This document shows, one piece after another, positions 18,085 through 26,198 of a DNA stretch of 64,000 nucleotides (position 1 is its first letter; every line of letters starts with the position of its first letter). The DNA is taken from positions 124,001-188,000 of the forward strand of contig NZ_JABSNU010000001.1 of NCBI RefSeq assembly GCF_013266735.1, read 5' to 3'. Position numbers and translations under genes: made by a program. The notes under the pieces are model-generated. The model was given only the letters and a program-made list of their open reading frames with translations, did not search any database and was not told the DNA's origin. The DNA comes from Pedobacter foliorum. GTDB lineage: Bacteria > Bacteroidota > Bacteroidia > Sphingobacteriales > Sphingobacteriaceae.

Positions 18085-18359
18085 TGCTTTTCAAAAAAAC
18101 TATGGAAGTAAAAATTGAAATACCTAAATTTAGTAGAGATACGGGAATAACCTATCTATGGACTGAGGGTTTCGAGTTAAATGTAACTATAGATAACAAC
18201 GTTGTTATTATTAAAGCAAATAAGGAAGGACTTATTTCGATGGCTAATCATTTATTAAATTTAGCTCAAGACGGTATACCCAAAAACCATCATATGCATT
18301 TCGACGAATTCAGCTCATTGGAGGGAGGCTTAGAGGAGCTTATAATAGAGAAAATATAG
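18084..18359 (+). CDS. Imm32-like immunity protein
   Basis: A 91-residue protein whose C-terminal half (GLISMANHLLNLAQDG then HMHFDEFSSLEGG and ELIIEK) matches my memory of the Imm32 immunity family of polymorphic toxin systems. Two starts are possible: the ATG at 18084, overlapping the DUF2199 stop, or the ATG at 18102 (MEVKIEIPKF). I give the longer one because of the overlap. No cognate toxin gene is seen in the window. Confidence 0.6.
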   Translation: MLFKKTMEVKIEIPKFSRDTGITYLWTEGFELNVTIDNNVVIIKANKEGLISMANHLLNLAQDGIPKNHHMHFDEFSSLEGGLEELIIEKI

Positions 18360-18486
18360 TAAACATGGATTAGTTTGCTCAAAGTAAACCTAAGTAATAG
18401 TTTGTAGAGCACAAGTGATGTAACACTTAGTCTATCATAGTAACAAATGACAATTTCTAGTCATTTTTCCAATTGCCCTTAATATA

Positions 18487-18520
18487 TACTTTTGGTAACA
18501 GGATTCAAACCCTGTTAACC
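18487..18520 (+). promoter_or_regulatory. -7 box and leader hairpin before a lipoprotein operon
   Basis: TACTTTTG at 18487-18494 fits TAnnTTTG. Overlapping it, GGTAACAGG (18494-18502) and CCTGTTAACC (18511-18520) form a hairpin with one bulge around an 8-base loop, ending 9 bases before the ATG at 18530. If transcription starts near 18501 only part of the hairpin is in the mRNA; a transcript from further upstream would carry it whole. Confidence 0.35.
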
Positions 18521-18529
18521 TGTCAGCAT

Positions 18530-18874
18530 ATGAAAAAGCTAATCTACTTAATTACAGTATTCATGATTACTGTGTGCTGTAATGCGTGTAAAAAAGAAAG
18601 CAATACTCCCAAAATATTCGTCGATTACAATTGGACGGCTGGCTTAGAATATTATCACGACGAAATAGTGGGGGATATCTACTTGAATAGTGATAGGTCA
18701 ACTGTTTATGGTCCTGTAAAGGGTGGGTCGTTTGCGTACAGCTATAAGTTAGTGTCAGACGACAAAGAAAGAAAAGGCTTCTTTGTTTTAAACGCACCAC
18801 TTGAAGGGAAAAGAAGCTATTCAATTGGCATTTACAATGACAGCTTTGATGTTAAATACTTCGACCAAAAATAA
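18530..18874 (+). CDS. Hypothetical lipoprotein
   Basis: A 114-residue protein with a lipoprotein signal MKKLIYLITVFMITVCCNAC (lipobox cysteine at 20, followed by KKES). The frame can be extended upstream to 18473, but that would pass through the leader hairpin and bury the signal, so I use 18530. The mature part (about 90 residues) looks beta-rich, with a GDIYLNSDRSTVYG segment. It ends 5 bases before the propeller lipoprotein gene, forming a two-gene unit. Family not recognised. Confidence 0.6.
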   Translation: MKKLIYLITVFMITVCCNACKKESNTPKIFVDYNWTAGLEYYHDEIVGDIYLNSDRSTVYGPVKGGSFAYSYKLVSDDKERKGFFVLNAPLEGKRSYSIGIYNDSFDVKYFDQK

Positions 18875-18879
18875 ATCTT

Positions 18880-19962
18880 ATGAAAACTCTAATCTTACCT
18901 AAATCCTTCCTAATAATTATTTTTTCATTGATTCTTTTCTCATGTAAAAAAGGATCTTCAGAGGCTCCTGTATCGCCTAAAGTAGAAGAAGAGAAAGAGG
19001 TTGTAAAGGACCCTCCAAACATTTATGTGGTTGGGTATGAAACTTCACCAGCAGGTGTTGTAGATGGGCAGACTACATATTCCGCTACAATCAAATGCTG
19101 GAAAAATGGAACGAGCGTTAATCTTGGCGGCAATCTTGGCAGAGGGAATGCGATAGCAATTTCTGGTGATGACATATATATAGCTGCTACATTAAACGAG
19201 CCTGGTATTTCTTTTGGCTCTTATACTAGTAAAGCGGGATATTTTAAAAATAGTACGGCGGTAAGTATTGCTGAACCAACTTCCCGAGGAAACGGTATAG
19301 CCATAAGCAATAATGATGTATATGTTTGTGGATACGACCGACATAAAGGCGTTGTAGCTTACTGGAAAAATGGAACGATTGTAAACCTTAGCAGTACCAA
19401 AGCTACTGCAGGAACTGCACTTAGCATTTTTGTAAAAGGAACCGACGTATATGTTGCAGGTTATGAAACCACTGGCACTTACGCTATAGCTAAATATTGG
19501 AAAAACGGCGCAGCAGTTAGTCTTACCAATGGAAATAACGAAGCGTCTGCGGCATCAATTACCGTTGTTGGGACCGACGTATATGTAGCGGGATATGAAA
19601 AAGTTGGATTGACATTGATCGCCAAGTATTGGAAAAATGGCACTTCGGTAAATCTTGGAGATGGCAATAATGATTCATATGCCAATTCAATTGTTGTTGT
19701 TGGTAATGATGTATATGTTGCTGGGGGAGAAAGAACCGGATCCATAGAGACGGCGAAATATTGGAAAAACGGCACGCCTGTTGATCTTGGTAGTGGTAGG
19801 GCAAATGCTATTGCTGTACTTGGGACGGATGTGTATGTGGCGGGTGTAGATGGTGCTAAAGCTAAATATTGGAAAAATGGCACCTCAGTAAATCTTCCTC
19901 TTGGTAATAGTGCCACTAGTGGAGTAGCAAGCGGTATTGCGATTGTAGCAACTAATAAATAA
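18880..19962 (+). CDS. Seven-repeat beta-propeller lipoprotein
   Basis: A 360-residue lipoprotein (lipobox near FSCKKGS, residue 22) followed by a short acidic linker and seven repeats, each with a D(V/I)YVAGYE-type strand and, about 25 residues on, an AKYWKNGTxVxL strand. The count of seven suggests a closed seven-bladed propeller exposed outside the inner membrane. Repeats four to seven are most alike at the DNA level, which fits recent internal duplication. No catalytic residues are evident; a binding or scaffolding role is likely. It lies 5 bases after 18530-18874. Confidence 0.72.
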   Translation: MKTLILPKSFLIIIFSLILFSCKKGSSEAPVSPKVEEEKEVVKDPPNIYVVGYETSPAGVVDGQTTYSATIKCWKNGTSVNLGGNLGRGNAIAISGDDIYIAATLNEPGISFGSYTSKAGYFKNSTAVSIAEPTSRGNGIAISNNDVYVCGYDRHKGVVAYWKNGTIVNLSSTKATAGTALSIFVKGTDVYVAGYETTGTYAIAKYWKNGAAVSLTNGNNEASAASITVVGTDVYVAGYEKVGLTLIAKYWKNGTSVNLGDGNNDSYANSIVVVGNDVYVAGGERTGSIETAKYWKNGTPVDLGSGRANAIAVLGTDVYVAGVDGAKAKYWKNGTSVNLPLGNSATSGVASGIAIVATNK

Positions 19963-19965
19963 ATA

Positions 19966-20313
19966 TTATTCCATCCTAGGTGCCAAAAACAAAAATGGCA
20001 TAGCGATAATCTGTAAAGAGCAGGCTATAACACTGAGTATTCCATAAACTGGATAAGTATCAAAATCCTTTAAAACGGGTTGTAAAGCAAACACGCTTAT
20101 TACTGTGATAAAGGTGAGTACCCATTTTAACCAGTCCTTACCTAAAAGAGCAAAATACCCTAAAATAGCAATTAAGAGTGCGGTTTCAAGTACGAGATTG
20201 CCTGTGGCAATATGCTTAGCATAATGCAGAATATGATTTATTAATGTAACTGCTGATGCTGTAAAGAGTAGGTAGGCGGCAATCTTGTAATTTTTATGAA
20301 TAGGTTCTTGCAT
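19966..20313 (-). CDS. Hypothetical four-helix membrane protein
   Basis: A 115-residue protein with four predicted helices (about residues 10-28, 36-55, 60-80 and 88-110) and short loops. It resembles small uncharacterised inner-membrane proteins of Bacteroidota, but I cannot assign a family. It follows the DUF3995 gene by 31 bases on the same strand and converges with the propeller lipoprotein (3 bases apart). Confidence 0.55.
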   Translation of the reverse strand: MQEPIHKNYKIAAYLLFTASAVTLINHILHYAKHIATGNLVLETALLIAILGYFALLGKDWLKWVLTFITVISVFALQPVLKDFDTYPVYGILSVIACSLQIIAMPFLFLAPRME

Positions 20314-20344
20314 AGTAAAAGTTCCCTCTTTTTTAAGCGCGGGA

Positions 20345-20773
20345 TTACAAATATAGATAAAGGGCCAATAAGTGAGTTACACCAATGAATAGACAAAGTG
20401 GGGCGTAATATCGAGTATCCATTTTTGCAAATACGCTTTGTGTACGTCTTTTAGTAAATCCTACATTGTTAAAATTGCCAATTGCGCGAACGAGAAAAAT
20501 TGCACCAATAGCTGTAATAGCGTAATTCATTGTGTTTTTATTTAATTCAAATTTTATCAAACCGCTGTAGGCAAGGTCCGTTAGCATGAATAATAGCAAT
20601 CCTAATGCAACTATAAGTGTACCCATAACTCCAGGATTGAATAGTTTCTTACCATTGCCATTAGTCGGAACGACTGCATTTTCTCCCCATTTGCCACCTA
20701 GTGCCCAGTAGACATGAATAGCCGCAAGGCAGAAAAAAATTAGGCTATTTATAACAAGTAATATTTGAATCAT
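20345..20773 (-). CDS. DUF3995 membrane protein
   Basis: A 142-residue membrane protein with the DUF3995 start (AAIHVYWALGGKWG then AVVPT) and four helices. The family is small, uncharacterised and widespread. It starts 10 bases after the stop of the erythromycin-esterase-like gene and is followed by another four-helix protein, so the three genes are probably one minus-strand transcript. Confidence 0.75.
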   Translation of the reverse strand: MIQILLVINSLIFFCLAAIHVYWALGGKWGENAVVPTNGNGKKLFNPGVMGTLIVALGLLLFMLTDLAYSGLIKFELNKNTMNYAITAIGAIFLVRAIGNFNNVGFTKRRTQSVFAKMDTRYYAPLCLFIGVTHLLALYLYL

Positions 20774-20783
20774 TTATCAAAAG

Positions 20784-21965
20784 TTAGATACTATTTGTTT
20801 CGTCAAAATAAACAATCATATCAAAATTATTAGCTATTGATAAATTTTTATTTACTGGAAAACTTAAACCACCTATCATTCTCATTTCTTTTTGTTGCGT
20901 TAAAAAAGAACTTAATTGATTGTCAGTAATAGCTTCATGGACATCTAAAATAAAGTTTTTGTATTTGCATTGCTTAAAATAGTACTCGTAACCATTTTTA
21001 GAACTTACTTCGGGGTAGTATAAAGGTTGCCAATCAGAAATAGGTTTGTTTTTAGTAGCAGGTATTCTTACACTAACATTTCCTTTGTTTATATCAGTGG
21101 CAATTACATAATATTTATCACTGTAATCTCTATTAAGATATTCTCCCATTGGAGGTTTATTGTATAGGGAAGTTTTAGCAACGTGCCCATTGTGTGCCCA
21201 AATGATTAGTTTTTTATCATTTGTACTTTCTTTTATTGCAATTAAGTTTTCTGCCAGGTATTTATCTCTAAAACCTATTTTGCTATTAATACCAATAAAA
21301 TTGTGGTAATTGTCTATTAACTGAATCAGCATTTTGCTGTTCAAATTTTTCGGTAAACGAGTACAAACCATTCTGAAATTATCAAGGTTCTCTTTTTCGA
21401 TTTTATCAAATTGCGCGTTTTTAATTTTTAATAGAACTTCTCTATCAGGCTGATTAATATCCTTGTTTGAATCCAATATTTTATCAATCGCACCACTGAA
21501 TTCCCTTATTTCTAAGCCATACACATGTACTTTATTTTGCTCGCTCTTTGTTTTGTTGTATGCTCTTAGCCACAGAAATAGGGGTTTGTAATTAGGACTC
21601 ATAGCAGTACTATCAATCGAGCCATTTATATAATTGTCTATTATCTCTAGTGCTGTGTAATCTGCTTCAAAAGCAATGGTTTTGTAATTAAGATTAGAAA
21701 CCAAATAGCGAATTAGCCTATCCTTATAGGCATATACTTCTTTGGTTCCATGGGTAACTTCCCCAAGCGCTATTATTTCCTTTGTACTAAGGACTTTGGA
21801 TAGGAAATCAATATCAGTAAAGCTGGTATCAGGTTTTAGTGTGTTAATAGGCTTAATAACGTTGTTGAGTTTGTTAATTATTTCTATTTCTTGAGCAAAT
21901 AATTTAGAAGAAAGGAGGATGAGCAAAAGAAAGGGAACTAGTTTTTTACACTTCGGCTGTTTCAT
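20784..21965 (-). CDS. Erythromycin esterase family protein
   Basis: A 393-residue exported protein. I start at the ATG at 21965, which gives the signal peptide MKQPKCKKLVPFLLLILLSS; five extra residues are possible upstream. The body has the family marks ALGEVTHGTKEVY, AFEADY and IIWAHNGHVA, whose His and Glu residues form the active site of EreA-like and succinoglycan-biosynthesis-type enzymes. Most chromosomal members in Bacteroidota are not shown to give macrolide resistance, so the substrate is unknown. It heads a three-gene minus-strand set. Confidence 0.82.
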   Translation of the reverse strand: MKQPKCKKLVPFLLLILLSSKLFAQEIEIINKLNNVIKPINTLKPDTSFTDIDFLSKVLSTKEIIALGEVTHGTKEVYAYKDRLIRYLVSNLNYKTIAFEADYTALEIIDNYINGSIDSTAMSPNYKPLFLWLRAYNKTKSEQNKVHVYGLEIREFSGAIDKILDSNKDINQPDREVLLKIKNAQFDKIEKENLDNFRMVCTRLPKNLNSKMLIQLIDNYHNFIGINSKIGFRDKYLAENLIAIKESTNDKKLIIWAHNGHVAKTSLYNKPPMGEYLNRDYSDKYYVIATDINKGNVSVRIPATKNKPISDWQPLYYPEVSSKNGYEYYFKQCKYKNFILDVHEAITDNQLSSFLTQQKEMRMIGGLSFPVNKNLSIANNFDMIVYFDETNSI

Positions 21966-22068
21966 AGCTAAATATAACAATCTAATGGTTGGATGCTTTT
22001 ACTTTAACAGTCTTTAACAGGTTATCTGCATTGCCTTGCTAAAGGCAATGGATACATGTTTTATGGTT

Positions 22069-22160
22069 AATGCTGAGATTGTCAAATGATTTGGCATTGC
22101 AAGTATTCCTGAGAACATATTGCTGGATGAGAAACAGGAACATAGTTGCGATCAATATTT
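22069..22160 (+). pseudogene. Remnant of a TlpA/thioredoxin-like gene 3' region
   Basis: This stretch aligns with 37908-38000, part of the intact thioredoxin-like gene at 36924-38069, with most bases identical (shared runs include AAGTATTCCTG/GAACATATTGCTGGATGA and GATCAATATTT). The copy has a TGA where the intact gene has CGA (Arg) and drifts out of similarity on both sides. It is a decayed fragment, evidence of an older duplication or recombination involving the 34-38 kb segment. Confidence 0.7.
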
Positions 22161-22268
22161 ATGTTTTGTAAGGTTTTAATGCTCAATTATCATAGCTTTA
22201 AGTAACCAAATAATATTCTTATGATAATTAAATTAACTCACTCTCAGCGGTTAAAAATAATGCATGGT

Positions 22269-23552
22269 ATGAAGCATTACTTTGCCGCCCTAATCATTCT
22301 ATTCAGTCTTGAGACTAAGGCTCAAGAATCAGTGGGGATACAATTTGAAAAAAAACTTACATGGTCTCAGGTTAAAGAAAAAGCGAAAAAAGAAAAGAAA
22401 ATGATCTTTGTAGATGCGTACACAACATGGTGCGTACCATGCAAAATAATGGAAAAAAACATCTTTCCGGATAAGGAATTGGGCGCATTTTTTAATGAAA
22501 ACTTTATAAATGTTAAGGTTCAGTTCGACAAGACAAAAAAGGATCCGATTACCGTTAAAAGATGGTATAAGCAGGTGGAGGTTTTCCAGACACAATACAA
22601 TGTCGGTTCTTATCCAACGTATTTCTTTTTTAGTCCGGAGGGTACTTTAATGCATTTCATTAAAGGCGGAGGCTTAACTGCCAAAGAATTTTTGGAAAAA
22701 TCGCGCATAGCGCTGGAGCCAAAAAGTCAATACATAACCCTTAAAAACCAATATAAGAAGGGTAATAGGGACAGCACATTTCTTTTAGACCTCATCAGCG
22801 TTGCAAAGAGTGCGCGTGATTTAGACTCAACCGGTGTTTTTATTAACAGTTATCTTGCTGTAGATAGAGGCTGGCTTAAAAAGCAAAACCTTGAATTTAT
22901 TGCCATAGCCACAAGTAAGAGCTCTGATATTGGGTTTAACTTTTTACTTACTCATCAAGCAGCTATAGATTCATTGTTGGGCAAAAATAAAAGCGCTGAG
23001 CTTTTACAAGTAATTGCATACGACGAAATCGTATTGCCAATGACAAGAATTAATGGAAAGAAGACAAGTTATGGTGGTACACTTGTTCTCTACTCTGGTG
23101 AAATTATTAAGGATGTTAATTGGGCTGCGATTAAAGAAAAATTAGATATTAATTATGCGCCATTTTCGAATGAAATAATCGTAAACGCGAAGCCATTCTA
23201 TTATCAAGGCCTTAATGACTGGGGTAATTTCTGTGGATCGGTTTCTGAAGCTTTTGATGAAAAGATAATAGACTTGGAACAATTAAATAGCTACGCAAAT
23301 ACGGTTCTAGTAATGTGCCCTGATGAAAAGTATATTAAAAATGCTTTAGAATGGTCGGAAATATTGGTTGCTAAAGTAAACAAGGAAACTCCCGGGTATT
23401 ATAAAACCAATGCGCTTATACTTTATAAATTAGGACAGAAAGACGCGGCAATTAAAGCTATGAATCAATTTATTGAAAATTGTGCAGTTCCTCAAATCCA
23501 GAACGAAGCAACCCAACAACTGGAGAAAATGAAAAAAGGCGAAGCGATTTAA
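22269..23552 (+). CDS. Secreted thioredoxin-fold protein
   Basis: A 427-residue protein. I start at the ATG at 22269 for the signal peptide MKHYFAALIILFSLETKAQE; ATGs at 22260 and 22221 are alternatives. Residues 25-150 form a thioredoxin domain with active-site C55-VP-C58 in TTWCVPCKIM, a cis-Pro in GSYPTY and a KxEKK N-terminal helix as in thiol:disulfide interchange proteins. The long C-terminal half (about 280 residues) is helical, TPR-like towards the end. The probable role is periplasmic thiol reduction. It is followed by a frameshifted gene and its paralogue. Confidence 0.8.
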   Translation: MKHYFAALIILFSLETKAQESVGIQFEKKLTWSQVKEKAKKEKKMIFVDAYTTWCVPCKIMEKNIFPDKELGAFFNENFINVKVQFDKTKKDPITVKRWYKQVEVFQTQYNVGSYPTYFFFSPEGTLMHFIKGGGLTAKEFLEKSRIALEPKSQYITLKNQYKKGNRDSTFLLDLISVAKSARDLDSTGVFINSYLAVDRGWLKKQNLEFIAIATSKSSDIGFNFLLTHQAAIDSLLGKNKSAELLQVIAYDEIVLPMTRINGKKTSYGGTLVLYSGEIIKDVNWAAIKEKLDINYAPFSNEIIVNAKPFYYQGLNDWGNFCGSVSEAFDEKIIDLEQLNSYANTVLVMCPDEKYIKNALEWSEILVAKVNKETPGYYKTNALILYKLGQKDAAIKAMNQFIENCAVPQIQNEATQQLEKMKKGEAI

Positions 23553-23595
23553 ATAATACTTCTTAGGTTAAAGATATCAAATTATATGTGGTCGT

Positions 23596-24488
23596 ATGAA
23601 AGCTCTCAACTACTTTTTATTCATACTCTTATCTTCTTTTACTAGTGCATATGCTCAAAATACGTTAACGGGCAAAGTAATAAATGAAAGAACAGAGGAG
23701 GCTGTACCATTTGCTACAGTGACATTCCTTAATACAAAAAAGGTACAAATGCTGATGCTAATGGGGTCTTTAAACTTAAAAGGATCGAAAAAGGCGCGAA
23801 AGATACTTTACTATTTGTGGCAGTAGGGTATCTGCCCCTAAAGTTGGCAGTAAGTGACTTGATTGCATCATCGGAAGTTTACCTGCAAGAAGATATAAAA
23901 ACGCTAAAGGAAGTAAACATCAGCGACAAACGCAAGGAACTGATGGTTAGGAGTTACAATATCGGTACTCATTTGTATTTCAGAAATAACGGTGGGCAAC
24001 TTGCAAAAAGATTTGAAATGCCAGCCACGCATCAATATTTGAAAGAAATCTGGATTAATAGGAATTTGACTAATTTTCCTTTCTCAACTGAAACCAGATT
24101 TAGAATTAACATTTACAATGAAAATCCTGAGACTAAAGGTCCCGGAGAAAGAATCTGCCTGGATACCATTGAGGTTCATGATTTGAATAACAGTGAGATC
24201 AGAGTCGACGTTAGTAAGTACAATATTTCCATTACCAGCAATCCATTTTTTGTGGGGATTGAAACGATCCCAATTCCTTATAATGAACGGTATTATATCT
24301 CTAGATATACCATTGGAGCCGGTAGTATTGAAGAGCGTAAATCTCCTGAATATTACGAAATAATGTACCAGCCATTTGTCAGCATCGGGCGTCCAAAGGA
24401 TAACGAAGGCTGGTCATTACCACTTGTTCCGGGCTCAAAATGGATAAAAGTCAATATTGTTCCGGCGATAAAAATTGTAGTCAATTAA
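23596..24488 (+). pseudogene. Secreted carboxypeptidase-regulatory-like protein, single-base frameshift
   Basis: The first frame (23596-23826) encodes a signal peptide (cleavage near AYAQ) and the start of a carboxypeptidase-regulatory-like domain, NTLTGKVINERTEEAVPFATVTFLNTKK. From the six-A run at 23736-23741 the natural continuation (GTNADANGVFKLKR, then VAVGYLPLKL) is in another frame that runs to 24488. One extra A there (seven instead of six) would restore a protein of about 297 residues. It may be a real mutation, phase-variable slippage or a read error. The C-terminal part resembles the next gene product. Confidence 0.75.
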
Positions 24489-24490
24489 TT

Positions 24491-25162
24491 ATGAGATACC
24501 TACTATTTGTCAGCATCATGTTTAGCACTCTTGCTACGGTGGCTCAGGAAAACCTGATTCTAAATGGAATTCACAAGGATAGCGTTTGTTTTTATATCGG
24601 CTTTCAAAAGGTAAATGAACAGTTTAACTATTTACAGGCCGCACAGAAATTCAGTACTGAAAAAGCTGGCAGCATATTGCAGCAGGTAGAGCTGGGTAGA
24701 TTGATTATACCTGCTAACGTTGTGGAATCTCGAATAGTTGAACCGACTAATACAACCTTCCTGCTACATATATACGACGTTGACAGCTTGACCGGCGCTC
24801 CCGGTGCTTCATTAATTAGCGAGCCGCTGGAGGTTAAAAACCGGTCGAACCCAATTGTTAAGATTGATCTTAGGAAGTACAAAATCAGGATTCCGGGTAA
24901 AACTTTTTTCGTCAGCATTGAATGGCTAACAAACTCAATAAATCAGCGATTTATGCAATTGTCTGGAAATATTGAACTTGTTCCAGGAAAGCGTTTCAGG
25001 AAAACCGCCTTTATTTACCAACCTTTTGTTGGCATGGTAAAGAACAAGAAGACTACTTCTGATGCATGGGTTATGACGTCCGAGCGGCAATGGAAACTGT
25101 ACACACACAATATGCCTTACATGACTGATATAGCCATATCTGCACATCTCGTAAACAATTAA
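24491..25162 (+). CDS. Hypothetical secreted protein, paralogue of the preceding gene
   Basis: A 223-residue protein. I start at the ATG at 24491, 2 bases after the previous stop, giving the signal peptide MRYLLFVSIMFSTLATVAQE. The body shares a pattern with the C-terminal part of 23596-24488: FxLxIYxxxxxTxxPG, then VxIDLRKYKI-type and FFVSIEW-type strands and a YQPFVGM motif. The two are therefore tandem paralogues of a beta-rich secreted domain. Function unknown. Confidence 0.65.
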   Translation: MRYLLFVSIMFSTLATVAQENLILNGIHKDSVCFYIGFQKVNEQFNYLQAAQKFSTEKAGSILQQVELGRLIIPANVVESRIVEPTNTTFLLHIYDVDSLTGAPGASLISEPLEVKNRSNPIVKIDLRKYKIRIPGKTFFVSIEWLTNSINQRFMQLSGNIELVPGKRFRKTAFIYQPFVGMVKNKKTTSDAWVMTSERQWKLYTHNMPYMTDIAISAHLVNN

Positions 25163-25231
25163 AACTAACACAGACATGATGTTCTCAAAAATAGCTATTC
25201 ACTATTTAAAGTATTTTAGCTGGAAATAGTG

Positions 25232-25239
25232 TATTTTTG
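25232..25239 (+). promoter_or_regulatory. -7 promoter box for the MNT/HepT operon
   Basis: TATTTTTG matches the Bacteroidota TAnnTTTG -7 consensus and lies 18 bases before the ATG of the antitoxin gene at 25258, implying a very short leader. A matching -33 element is not clear. Confidence 0.45.
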
Positions 25240-25257
25240 TATAGGACGTTTAGACAT

Positions 25258-25557
25258 ATGAATCTGCTGGAAAAATATCAAAATGACATACGAGAGCTTT
25301 GCATTAAGTATAATGTGAATCAATTATATGCATTTGGCTCTGTTCTTACAGATGGATTTAAGGATTCTAGCGATATTGATCTGATAGTCAATTTTGATAA
25401 AATTAAGATTGAGGATTATGCTAACAATTATTACAATCTGAAATTTTCTCTCGAAGATATTTTTAAACGGCCAGTCGATTTATTGGAGTATAAGGCTTTG
25501 AAAAATCCTTATTTTAACAGAGAAATAGAGAAACAGCGACAATTAGTATATGGATGA
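25258..25557 (+). CDS. MNT-type nucleotidyltransferase antitoxin (MntA-like)
   Basis: A 99-residue minimal nucleotidyltransferase with the GS-X10-D-x-D motif complete: G27, S28, D39 and D41 (FGSVLTDGFKDSSDIDLIV). I start at the ATG at 25258 (MNLLEKYQND); seven extra residues are possible. In MntA/HepT systems this enzyme AMPylates the HepT toxin to neutralise it. The last 8 bases overlap the HepT gene, so the pair is translated together. Confidence 0.85.
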   Translation: MNLLEKYQNDIRELCIKYNVNQLYAFGSVLTDGFKDSSDIDLIVNFDKIKIEDYANNYYNLKFSLEDIFKRPVDLLEYKALKNPYFNREIEKQRQLVYG

Positions 25558-25888
25558 TAAAGTATATGTTTGGCTTTATGATATGCTAAACGCAATTGTG
25601 GAAATTGAAAGTTTTTTTGAAGAAGACACTGTAGAGTTTGAAATATACGAACGAGATCTGAAAACAAAAAGAGCTGTGGAGCGTAATATTGAAATCATTG
25701 GTGAAGCTATGAATCGTATACTTCAAATTGAACCGAATATATCATTAAGTAATACTAGGCAAATGGTTGATACGCGGAATAGAATTATACATGGTTATGA
25801 TACAGTCTCAGATGAAATCATATGGTCTATTGTTTTTCAGCATCTTCCTCTTCTTAAGTCTGAAATTGAAGGTTTATTAGGAGAATAA
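25550..25888 (+). CDS. HepT-like ribonuclease toxin (DUF86)
   Basis: A 112-residue helical HEPN protein. The toxin motif RX4HXY is intact (R76, H81, Y83 in RNRIIHGYD). The RAVERNIEIIGEAMN helix near residue 41 is typical of DUF86. It overlaps the MNT gene by 8 bases in the antitoxin-first order common for this family. Expected activity is RNA cleavage, blocked by AMP added to the motif tyrosine. Both genes look functional. Confidence 0.85.
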   Translation: MDDKVYVWLYDMLNAIVEIESFFEEDTVEFEIYERDLKTKRAVERNIEIIGEAMNRILQIEPNISLSNTRQMVDTRNRIIHGYDTVSDEIIWSIVFQHLPLLKSEIEGLLGE

Positions 25889-25963
25889 AAGACCTTCTTT
25901 TAATTATCGACTTTGCATACATTTTTAGGGCAGCCCAGTTTTAGGGGAGAAACACAGGTATAA

Positions 25964-26051
25964 TTAATTCTTAGCTTTAAAGATGCTGAATCGGTATTGA
26001 TAATTTAGCATAACATATCGCCTAAGTATAAGCTGTTCTTTAGTATTCAGC
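25964..26051 (-). repeat. Truncated 3' end of an outer-membrane barrel gene (direct repeat copy A)
   Basis: Bases 25965-26045 (81 bp) are identical to 34078-34158, and one mismatch extends the match to 26051. On the minus strand this is the last 26-28 codons of the barrel gene at 34077-36791, with its stop kept (TAA instead of TAG). Beyond 26051 no similarity remains. The rest of the 25889-26198 interval holds no gene that I can see. Confidence 0.9.
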
Positions 26052-26198
26052 ATCAATTATAGCTTTTCGGCAACGATTGCGTAGATTTTTATAGTCTGAT
26101 TAAGTAAAAAGGGCATTAATCTTCTTAATATCGTATTGGAATTGAAGGAGATTGTAAGTTATTACACCCTCAAGCAACTTGACCAAATATGAAGCCGA

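Noticed and set aside
18494-18530. tRNA-like T-arm look of the hairpin before the lipoprotein gene (GTTTGAATC on the minus strand)
   Set aside because: The stem gives an 8-base loop instead of 7, and no D-arm, anticodon arm or acceptor stem can be built around it.
19479-19916. Long open frame on the minus strand opposite the propeller lipoprotein
   Set aside because: It is the shadow of a repeated sequence; its repeats follow the real gene's repeats and it has no signal or family match.
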